A DNA stretch of 5,038 nt, taken from the NCBI GenBank assembly GCA_947632575.1, contig CANRPV010000106.1, positions 1 to 5,038 on the forward strand, read 5' to 3'. This DNA is from an uncultured Eggerthellaceae bacterium (lineage in GTDB: Bacteria; Actinomycetota; Coriobacteriia; Coriobacteriales; Eggerthellaceae). The translations under genes were made by a program, and so were the position numbers. This document shows, piece by piece, positions 1 through 5,038 of the stretch (position 1 is its first letter; every line of letters begins with the position of its first letter). A model generated the notes under the pieces. The model saw only the letters and a program-made list of their open reading frames with translations, made no database searches and had not been told where the DNA came from.

Positions 1-231
1 AGGCAGATGATCGATGATGATCTGCGCAACCTCACGCGGGTTTTTGTGGGCGAGTTTCGCCGAGCGCATGGCCACCGTCGAAGCCCAATCTCCATGGGAC
101 TCATCGCGTGGACGTTCAAGTGACGGCTCAAGAGGTGAATCCGAAGAGATTTCAAGGGCGAGAGCGCCCGATTGAACGGCCTGTTCAATGGCTTGCGTAA
201 AGAGATTTTCCAACTGGTCGCGAATGTCCAT
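1..231 (-). CDS. argS: Arginyl-tRNA synthetase, N-terminal part (cut by window edge)
   Basis: Cytoplasmic class I aminoacyl-tRNA synthetase that attaches arginine to tRNA-Arg using ATP. Only the first 77 residues are present; the frame is open to base 1. They begin MDIRDQLENLF and carry the block ERPRDESHGDWASTVAM (residues 39-55), which matches the signature of the ArgRS N-terminal (Add-1) tRNA-recognition domain, usually of the form ERPRDxxHGDWATNVAM. The catalytic HIGH and KMSKS motifs lie beyond the window. The ATG at 229-231 is supported by an AGGA Shine-Dalgarno 5 nt upstream. The AG of this AGGA is also the end of the TAG stop of the upstream ornithine carbamoyltransferase gene, and only 7 bp separate the two genes, so co-transcription and translational coupling are likely. 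Identification is firm for a fragment of this length; completeness cannot be judged. Confidence 0.93.
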   Translation of the reverse strand, partial: MDIRDQLENLFTQAIEQAVQSGALALEISSDSPLEPSLERPRDESHGDWASTVAMRSAKLAHKNPREVAQIIIDHLP

Positions 232-238
232 AGAATTC

Positions 239-1234
239 CTAATTCAACGTGGCATACATAATGGCTTTGATGGAATGCATTCGATTCTCCGCTTCATCGA
301 ACACGCGCGACTGAGCGGACTCGAAAACCTCATCGGTCACCTCAAGTTCGCTGACTCCGTAGCGTTTCTCCACTTCAGCAGCGATTTCAGTCTTATTGTC
401 GTGGAAGGACGGAAGACAATGGAGGAAGATGGCATCGGGGGCTGCCTGAGCCATGAGCTCAGCGGTTACCCGATAGGGAGACAAGAGCTTGATGCGGCTC
501 TCCCACAGTTCCGCGGGCTCACCCATCGATACCCAAATATCGGTATAGATGATCTGCGCGCCGGCAACCGCCTTTGCAACGTCAGACTCGATGCATACCG
601 ATCCGCCACTTTCTGCTGCAAGGTTTTCACAGGTCACAACTAGATCGTCAGCGGGAGCGGATTCCGGAGGACAACAGGCCACATAGTGCAAACCGAGCTT
701 GGCGCATACCACCATGAGCGAATTCGCAACGTTATTTCGCGCATCGCCCATGAACACCAGTTTGAGTCCCTGCAGATTGCCATCGAAGTTTTCCTCGATG
801 GTGGTCATATCGGCGATCATCTGAGTGGGATGGAAATCATCGGTAAGACCATTCCAAACCGGAACCCCAGAGTATGCGGCCAGTTCCTCCACAAGGCTTT
901 GGCTATAGCCGCGGTATTCAATGCCGTCGAACATGCGGCCCAACACCCGCGCGGTATCAGCGATAGACTCCTTTTTAGCCATCTGCGAAGAATGAGGATC
1001 CAAGTAAGTGACGCCCATACCCAAATCATGACCAGCTACCTCAAAGGAGCAGCGAGTACGCGTTGAGGTCTTCTCAAAGAGCAAAACGATGTTTTTGCCC
1101 TCGCAATATTTATGGGGAATATGGTTGTGCTTTAGATGCTTGAACTCGTGGGTGAGTTTGATCAGATAGCGAATTTCATCGGGCGTAAAGTCCAACAGTT
1201 TGAGAAAGCTTCGCCCCGTAAGGTCGATAGCCAT
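239..1234 (-). CDS. argF/arcB: Ornithine carbamoyltransferase
   Basis: Cytoplasmic enzyme interconverting ornithine plus carbamoyl phosphate and citrulline plus phosphate. It acts in arginine synthesis (ArgF) or, in reverse, in the arginine deiminase pathway that yields ATP (ArcB). The 331 residues match the usual full length of about 330-340. Visible motifs: carbamoyl-phosphate site FEKTSTRTR (53-61), HPTQ (135-138), GDARNNVANS (163-172), ornithine-loop DIWVSMGE (232-239), catalytic-cysteine motif HCLP (272-275), and the C-terminal ENRMHSIKA. All key residues appear intact. The ATG is preceded by a strong AGGAGG at 1240-1245 with 5 nt spacing. The 5' neighbour, 20 bp away, is tRNA-Arg and the 3' neighbour, 7 bp away, is argS. 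Motifs do not separate the anabolic from the catalytic-reverse role. The lack of biosynthetic neighbours and the likely Coriobacteriia host make a catabolic ArcB role plausible, but this is inference. Confidence 0.96.
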   Translation of the reverse strand: MAIDLTGRSFLKLLDFTPDEIRYLIKLTHEFKHLKHNHIPHKYCEGKNIVLLFEKTSTRTRCSFEVAGHDLGMGVTYLDPHSSQMAKKESIADTARVLGRMFDGIEYRGYSQSLVEELAAYSGVPVWNGLTDDFHPTQMIADMTTIEENFDGNLQGLKLVFMGDARNNVANSLMVVCAKLGLHYVACCPPESAPADDLVVTCENLAAESGGSVCIESDVAKAVAGAQIIYTDIWVSMGEPAELWESRIKLLSPYRVTAELMAQAAPDAIFLHCLPSFHDNKTEIAAEVEKRYGVSELEVTDEVFESAQSRVFDEAENRMHSIKAIMYATLN

Positions 1235-1239
1235 TGTCC

Positions 1240-1245
1240 CCTCCT
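1240..1245 (-). promoter_or_regulatory. Ribosome binding site of ornithine carbamoyltransferase
   Basis: A perfect AGGAGG lies 5 nt before the ATG. It is inside the only 20 nt that separate the encoded CCA end of tRNA-Arg from the OTC start. Any transcript cut at the tRNA 3' end would therefore keep the ribosome binding site but almost no other leader. Confidence 0.85.
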
Positions 1246-1254
1246 CAGCTAAGC

Positions 1255-1330
<76 letters not shown>

Positions 1331-1370
1331 GCGAGAAAACCCCTTGCTCTGCAGAGCTCCTGAGCTCATG

Positions 1371-1392
1371 AAAAAAGCCGGTATGCCGGCTT
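1371..1392 (-). terminator. Factor-independent terminator after tRNA-Gly
   Basis: On the minus strand a 7-bp stem AAGCCGG/CCGGCTT with the 4-nt loop CATA ends in six consecutive T (the last two stem T plus four more, 1376-1371). It starts 9 nt after the CCA end of tRNA-Gly and about 40 nt before tRNA-Arg. On the plus strand no T-run follows the hairpin, so it acts in one direction only. It should end the tRNA-Gly transcript. Any readthrough would extend into the tRNA-Arg/OTC/argS cluster. Confidence 0.85.
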
Positions 1393-1401
1393 AATCGGTT
1401 T

Positions 1402-1476
1402 TGGAGCGGGTGACGGGAATCGAACCCGCGTCACGGGCTTGGAAGGCCCGGGCACTAACCGTTGTACTACACCCGC
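1402..1476 (-). tRNA. tRNA-Gly (anticodon UCC), CCA encoded
   Basis: A complete cloverleaf is visible. The acceptor stem is GCGGGTG/CACCCGC. The D stem is GTAC/GTGC with one G-T pair. The anticodon stem CGGGC/GCCCG encloses loop CTTCCAA with anticodon TCC. The T arm is GCGGG-TTCGATT-CCCGT. The discriminator is T, as expected for glycine tRNAs, and CCA is encoded at 1404-1402. It decodes GGA and GGG. A perfect TATAAT lies 15 bp before its 5' end and a strong terminator lies directly after it, so it looks like a monocistronic tRNA unit. Confidence 0.97.
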
Positions 1477-1490
1477 ACGATGTAGCTTGA

Positions 1491-1496
1491 ATTATA
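1491..1496 (-). promoter_or_regulatory. -10 promoter element of tRNA-Gly
   Basis: The minus strand reads TATAAT, a perfect sigma-70-type -10 hexamer, 14 nt before the tRNA 5' end, giving an expected start about 7-8 nt upstream of the mature tRNA. No good -35 is seen: at 17 bp spacing the hexamer is TATGGT, a poor match to TTGACA. There is also no TGn extension. The distance and the tRNA context support the call, but the missing -35 lowers confidence. Confidence 0.55.
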
Positions 1497-1629
1497 GCCT
1501 AGCTTTTCTATTTACCATAGCTCATAAATTACGTCACACGTTTGGGAATTTTAGGGTAACTATTGCTGCCTTGCTTGTTTGGGCTATGACTCATACGCCA
1601 GTGATCATGAGGAGCTTTTGAGAACCCTC

Positions 1630-2175
1630 TTACTCGATTGAGGAAGGCTCGACAGTATCTGAAAGGCGCAAATTCGCCTTGAGAACCGAGCGCATCTCTT
1701 TTCCCTGTCCGTTGGTATATATCTGGTGATCTCCTAAGACCACCAGAGCCAAACGCAGATCGATCCAACCACCAAAGCCGAACTTTAAGTTCTTACGCCA
1801 CCGGGTTCGGATTATCTTTCTGCGAACATCAGAGCAAGCCTGCCTCGAAAGAATAACCAGACTCACATAACTTGTCATATGGTTCGGTTCAGCTTGCACC
1901 AGGTCTATCGCGTTTTGGATCATAAAGTCCAGAAGCTCATCCAGGTAAGTCTCATCAAGTATGTCCGCGCAGAGAAAGAATCGATACTCATGGGTGTGAG
2001 CCTCCCAGAGTTTTGCGCGTTTCACCAGCACATATTGGCTTGTGTCAGAGTGTAGTTGAGCGAGAGCATCAAACGTAAAATCCCCCATTGAGAAGTCGCG
2101 TTGTATATCGTAATAGGCCTCATGGGCTTTAATAAGTCGCTCGAGGAGCAATGACAACGGATCTTTCGAAATCAT
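1630..2175 (-). CDS. Conserved hypothetical protein, 181 residues
   Basis: Function unknown. It has no signal peptide or membrane segment, so it is probably a soluble cytoplasmic alpha/beta protein. Conserved-looking blocks are AHEAYYDIQRDF (17-28), QYVLVKRAKLWEAHTHEYRFF (47-67), AEPNHMTSYVSLVI (95-108), RRKIIRTRWRKNLKFGFGG (118-136), then WIDLRLALVVL (137-147) and NGQGKEMRS (155-163). From memory these resemble a family of roughly 180-residue uncharacterised proteins in clostridia and Coriobacteriia (possibly the one labelled DUF8052); this needs a profile search. The basic RTRWRKNLKFGF stretch could bind nucleic acid or phosphate, which is speculation. The ATG at 2173-2175 is the only reasonable start because an in-frame TGA lies 7 codons upstream. 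Its ribosome site is weak (GAAAG, about 13 nt away). It is divergent from the cstA-like gene. Its 3' end is about 150 bp before tRNA-Gly, with no visible terminator. Confidence 0.85.
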   Translation of the reverse strand: MISKDPLSLLLERLIKAHEAYYDIQRDFSMGDFTFDALAQLHSDTSQYVLVKRAKLWEAHTHEYRFFLCADILDETYLDELLDFMIQNAIDLVQAEPNHMTSYVSLVILSRQACSDVRRKIIRTRWRKNLKFGFGGWIDLRLALVVLGDHQIYTNGQGKEMRSVLKANLRLSDTVEPSSIE

Positions 2176-2220
2176 AAGAATTTGCTGCTTTCAATAGACT
2201 CATAGGGTCTTTCACTAAGA

Positions 2221-2236
2221 TATTGTATGCACAATA
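2221..2236. promoter_or_regulatory. Operator-like inverted repeat with embedded -10 candidate
   Basis: The perfect inverted repeat TATTGT-N4-ACAATA (6-bp arms, spacer ATGC) lies in the divergent intergenic region, 46 bp upstream of the hypothetical gene's start. Read on the minus strand its distal arm contains TACAAT (2222-2227), a 5-of-6 match to the -10 consensus. Its position would give a leader of about 40 nt. No good -35 is seen. The layout is that of a dimeric repressor site overlapping a promoter; the TTGT...ACAA core recalls GntR-type operators, but the regulator is not identifiable here. Confidence 0.35.
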
Positions 2237-2381
2237 CCCCGTAACTATATACTTTGTCGGCTTCTTTCTCCCACGAGTCCACACTTTAACTTTCCCCTCT
2301 TCTACACCCAAGTATGCCTTGCCACGAAATCATTCTGAAACATTTAAGTAAGATTATTAACATCGGGGAAAGGAAGGTCTT

Positions 2382-4172
2382 ATGAACGCATTACTCGTGC
2401 TTGTCATCGCTATCGCGGTTCTCGCACTCGGTTACATCTTTTACGGTGGTTGGCTAGCACGCCAATGGGGTGTTGATCCCAATCGAGTGACGCCTGCTCA
2501 TGAGTTGGAGGATGGGATAGACTACGTCCCTGCTCCTCCCTACGTGGTGTTAGGCCATCATTTTTCATCCATCGCGGGAGCAGGCCCCATCAATGGCCCC
2601 ATACAAGCGGCGATTTTCGGCTGGGTTCCCGTCATGCTTTGGGTTCTGATCGGTGGCGTGTTCATCGGCGCAGCCCACGATTTTGGAGCCCTGTTCGCCT
2701 CCATTCGTCACAAGGGACGCACACTCGCGGGCGTCATTGAGCAAAACATCGACGACACCGCTAAGCGGCTCTTCTGCATATTCGCCTATCTCACCCTTAT
2801 CCTGGTAGTAGCGGCTTTCGCCTCTATCGTGGCTGGAACCTTTGCGGTAAGTCCCATCGCTGCCGGTACTCCCGAGGCAGCGGCTGCAACAGCTGCTCAA
2901 ACGAATTTGGCCAACAGCCGCACGGCTATGATTTCGGTTCTCTTCATCGTCGTAGCAATAATCTGGGGAATCATAACGCGCGGTCGTAAAATCCCTGGAG
3001 CCATCAACGTCATCGCAGCTCTGATCATCATTGTGGGCGTCGTGACCTTGGGTTATCTCTTCCCGCTGATCAACCTTGATGGCACCACTTGGATGTGGCT
3101 TATCGGACTTTATATCCTTATAGCTTCCGTAGCGCCGGTTTGGATTCTTCTCCAACCCCGCGACTATCTCTCCTCCTACCTGCTTTACTCCATGATTATT
3201 CTTGCCTTGATCGGCATTATCGGAACCGGAATCACAGGCGCTTCTTCGAATCTGGACATCCCCGCCTTTACCGGCTGGTCGGTGACTGCTGGTACAAGCA
3301 AGGTCGCTACCTCTGGCTTTTTGTTCCCCGCTCTGTTCATCACCATCGCTTGTGGCGCCATCTCAGGCTTCCACAGCCTGGTTTCATCGGGCACCACGTC
3401 GAAGCAACTGGATCGCGAAGGCCATGCGCTACCTATCGCTTATGGCGGCATGCTGCTTGAATGTCTGGTCGCGATCATCTCCCTATGCGCTGTCGCCTTT
3501 GTCTTCTCTGGCTATATGGACGGCACCTACGCTTCGCCCACGCAGGTGTTTGCAAGCGGTCTATCTCAGATGCTTGCCGCCATCCCAGGACTTGAGAATG
3601 TCCAGTCCATCGTTTATTCGCTTCTTATCCTGGCGGTGTCGGTGTTCTGCCTGACTTCTCTTGATACGGCGACCCGTCTCGCCCGCTATCTTTTCCAGGA
3701 GCTCTTCACTCCCGTCGGTGTGAAAACCGAAGATCTCACCGGCTGGCGCGGAATCCTCACGAACCCGTGGGTGGCCACCGCGATTACCGTGGTCGCCGGC
3801 GTAGGCCTTGGCATGACGGGCTATCAAATGGTGTGGCCACTCTTCGGTGCGGCGAACCAGCTGCTTGCCGCCCTCGGTCTTCTGGCTGTATGCGCGTGGC
3901 TGCGCAACGCCAGTCGCAATAACAAGATGCTCTACCTGCCGATGGCCTTCATGATGGTCGTAACGCTCACGTCGCTTGTGATGACCTCGTATTCCAAGAT
4001 CATGCTCATCGCAGCGGGCACCATGGTCGTAGCTGACGTGGTTCAGCTGATCATCGCCGTATTGCTACTTGTTTTTGCCGTGGTGCTAGCCGTAAAGGGA
4101 ATCCGAGTTATCTTCAGCAAGGACTCGTCCTCCCATCCAGGAGATGACCAAGCTCAGTCGACTGCGGCCTAG
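2382..4172 (+). CDS. cstA: CstA-family carbon starvation / pyruvate or peptide transporter
   Basis: Inner-membrane transporter of the CstA/BtsT family (TC 2.A.114). Characterised members take up pyruvate, and some have been linked to peptide use in starvation. The 596-residue protein has about 14-16 hydrophobic segments, beginning at residues 3-20 and ending around 540-573, followed by a polar tail. Family signatures are HHFSSIAGAGPINGP (59-73), GAAHDFGALFAS (96-107), LQPRDYLSSYLLY (257-269), SGFHSLVSSGTTSKQ (328-342), YGGMLLE (354-360), SLDTATRLARYLFQE (426-440) and WPLFGAANQLLAALGL (485-500). It is shorter than E. coli CstA and BtsT (about 700 residues) but within the range of family members in anaerobes, so not obviously truncated. 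The ATG has a good AGGAAGG site 4 nt upstream. No clear promoter was recognised; TAAGAT (2349-2354) is a weak -10 candidate without a fitting -35. Substrate cannot be read from the sequence. Confidence 0.93.
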   Translation: MNALLVLVIAIAVLALGYIFYGGWLARQWGVDPNRVTPAHELEDGIDYVPAPPYVVLGHHFSSIAGAGPINGPIQAAIFGWVPVMLWVLIGGVFIGAAHDFGALFASIRHKGRTLAGVIEQNIDDTAKRLFCIFAYLTLILVVAAFASIVAGTFAVSPIAAGTPEAAAATAAQTNLANSRTAMISVLFIVVAIIWGIITRGRKIPGAINVIAALIIIVGVVTLGYLFPLINLDGTTWMWLIGLYILIASVAPVWILLQPRDYLSSYLLYSMIILALIGIIGTGITGASSNLDIPAFTGWSVTAGTSKVATSGFLFPALFITIACGAISGFHSLVSSGTTSKQLDREGHALPIAYGGMLLECLVAIISLCAVAFVFSGYMDGTYASPTQVFASGLSQMLAAIPGLENVQSIVYSLLILAVSVFCLTSLDTATRLARYLFQELFTPVGVKTEDLTGWRGILTNPWVATAITVVAGVGLGMTGYQMVWPLFGAANQLLAALGLLAVCAWLRNASRNNKMLYLPMAFMMVVTLTSLVMTSYSKIMLIAAGTMVVADVVQLIIAVLLLVFAVVLAVKGIRVIFSKDSSSHPGDDQAQSTAA

Positions 4173-4203
4173 CTCAATTAACAGCGGCTTAAAGGCGTTG
4201 CTA

Positions 4204-5038
4204 TTATTCGTCCGGAAGGATCTCGCGCAAAGTCTCTAAGAGCTTATCGATCTCGATAGGCTTCGAGAGGTGTCCATTCATACCGGCGTCGAGTGCTTTC
4301 TGACGATCCTCATCAAAGGCATCCGCCGTCAGGGCAATGATGGGCACCTGCGCGCGCTCACCATCAAGAGCGCGGATCTCGCGGGTTGCCGTGTAACCAT
4401 CCATGATGGGCATCTGGATGTCCATGAGGATCGCATCGTAATAGCCCGGCTCTTTCTGCTGGACAATCTCCACGGCTTCGGTACCATCCTCGGCAGTTTC
4501 CGTCTCAAAGTCCGCATCAGCCAGAATATCGAGAGCAAGTTCCCGATTGAAGAGGTTATCCTCCACCAAGAGCAACCGCCTTCCGGAGAAGGACGAGGTG
4601 CCCTGCGCCGCACCTTGGATCGCACCCTCGCCTATTCCACCGGCCTCCGCATCCGCACTGGACTCGCTGAAGCCATCAATTCCACCCAGCTCTTCGACAA
4701 CAAGGTCAACCAATTCAGTGGACTCTCGAAGCTCGGAAGCCTGATCAGGCGAAGGAGCATGCTTGAGGGGAACGGTGACGGTCATGGTGGTGCCTTTGCC
4801 CACCTCGCTCGCCACTTCGATAGAGCCACCCATCATATCGAGGATATTTTTGGTAATGGCCATACCAAGACCCGTACCTTGGGTGCCAGATACCGTAGAG
4901 GTACGCTCGCGGGTAAAGGGATCGAAGATGCTTGAGAGGAATTCGGGCTGGATGCCGATACCTGTGTCGCTCACCACGAAGATGTAGTTGCTGTACGTCT
5001 CACCCAACAAATTCGCAGCTGTATTCTCAGCTGAATTC
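4204..5038 (-). CDS. Hybrid sensor histidine kinase/response regulator, C-terminal part (cut by window edge)
   Basis: The frame is open to the window end, so this is the last 277 residues of a larger protein; the sensor, the phosphorylatable His and the N box lie outside. Residues 1 to about 92 are the end of the HATPase_c ATP-binding domain: G1 box DTGIGI (24-29), F box FDPFTRE (38-44) and G2 box GTGLGMAIT (54-62). A polar linker of about 60 residues rich in Glu, Ser, Gly and Ala follows. The rest is a complete receiver domain: acidic pair E159-D160 (VEDN), phospho-acceptor D206 (LMDIQMP), T237 (LTADAF) and K259 (SKP). The protein ends just after the receiver, so no HPt domain follows and the phosphate presumably passes to a separate partner. 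It is convergent with the transporter gene, 31 bp apart. The signal is unknown. A TTG at 5008-5010 is in frame but is internal, not the start. Confidence 0.93.
   Translation of the reverse strand, partial: NSAENTAANLLGETYSNYIFVVSDTGIGIQPEFLSSIFDPFTRERTSTVSGTQGTGLGMAITKNILDMMGGSIEVASEVGKGTTMTVTVPLKHAPSPDQASELRESTELVDLVVEELGGIDGFSESSADAEAGGIGEGAIQGAAQGTSSFSGRRLLLVEDNLFNRELALDILADADFETETAEDGTEAVEIVQQKEPGYYDAILMDIQMPIMDGYTATREIRALDGERAQVPIIALTADAFDEDRQKALDAGMNGHLSKPIEIDKLLETLREILPDE

Noticed and set aside
686..1066. 126-codon open frame opposite ornithine carbamoyltransferase, with 188-643 similar
   Set aside because: Antisense shadows of a firmly identified enzyme gene; no ribosome site or recognisable domain.
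1439..1621. 60-codon plus-strand open frame
   Set aside because: Begins inside the tRNA-Gly gene on the opposite strand and shows no protein-like pattern.
1529..1768. 79-codon minus-strand open frame overlapping the end of the hypothetical gene
   Set aside because: Mostly another frame of the better supported 181-residue gene; no ribosome site or conserved pattern.
2565..3155. 196-codon open frame antisense to the transporter gene
   Set aside because: It is a reverse-frame shadow of the conserved CstA coding sequence; the product is highly polar with no recognisable domain. The other frames inside 3089-3827 are rejected for the same reason.
4270..4935. 221-codon plus-strand open frame opposite the hybrid kinase
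   Set aside because: Antisense shadow of the HATPase and receiver domains, whose motifs are all intact on the minus strand.
5033..5038. GAATTC at the right window edge, also present at 233-238 and 4939-4944
   Set aside because: Could hint at a cloned restriction fragment, but a single 6-bp site at one edge is easily chance; the left edge does not carry one.

Overview
The window is bacterial chromosome with compact gene spacing. The organism is inferred, not shown. The ornithine carbamoyltransferase, the CstA-type transporter, the hybrid histidine kinase with no visible HPt domain, and a small hypothetical protein of the 'KRAKLW...GGWIDLRL' kind together suggest a low-to-moderate GC anaerobic actinobacterium of the Coriobacteriia (an Eggerthellaceae member such as Cryptobacterium). 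A clostridial host is not excluded.

Layout, from the left. Positions 1-2175 are all read on the minus strand, so in transcription order they are: a 181-residue hypothetical protein (2175-1630), tRNA-Gly(UCC) (1476-1402), an intrinsic terminator (1392-1371), tRNA-Arg(UCU) (1330-1255), ornithine carbamoyltransferase (1234-239), and the first 77 codons of arginyl-tRNA synthetase (231-1, cut by the window edge). A 206-bp divergent intergenic region (2176-2381) separates this block from a CstA-family carbon-starvation/peptide or pyruvate transporter on the plus strand (2382-4172). Facing it tail to tail, 31 bp away, is the 3' part of a hybrid sensor histidine kinase/response regulator on the minus strand (4204 to beyond 5038).

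The most coherent group is arginine-themed. tRNA-Arg, OTC and ArgRS lie head to tail with gaps of 20 and 7 bp, so one transcript probably carries an arginine tRNA, an arginine-pathway enzyme and the synthetase that charges the tRNA. A factor-independent terminator lies between tRNA-Gly and tRNA-Arg, with no recognisable promoter after it. This raises the question of how the arginine cluster is transcribed.

The rest is ordinary: a transporter, a two-component-type protein and an uncharacterised conserved protein. I see no mobile element, CRISPR array or clear novel defence-type system. The possible novelties are modest: the tRNA-mRNA arginine operon, the inter-tRNA terminator, and an operator-like inverted repeat upstream of the hypothetical gene.
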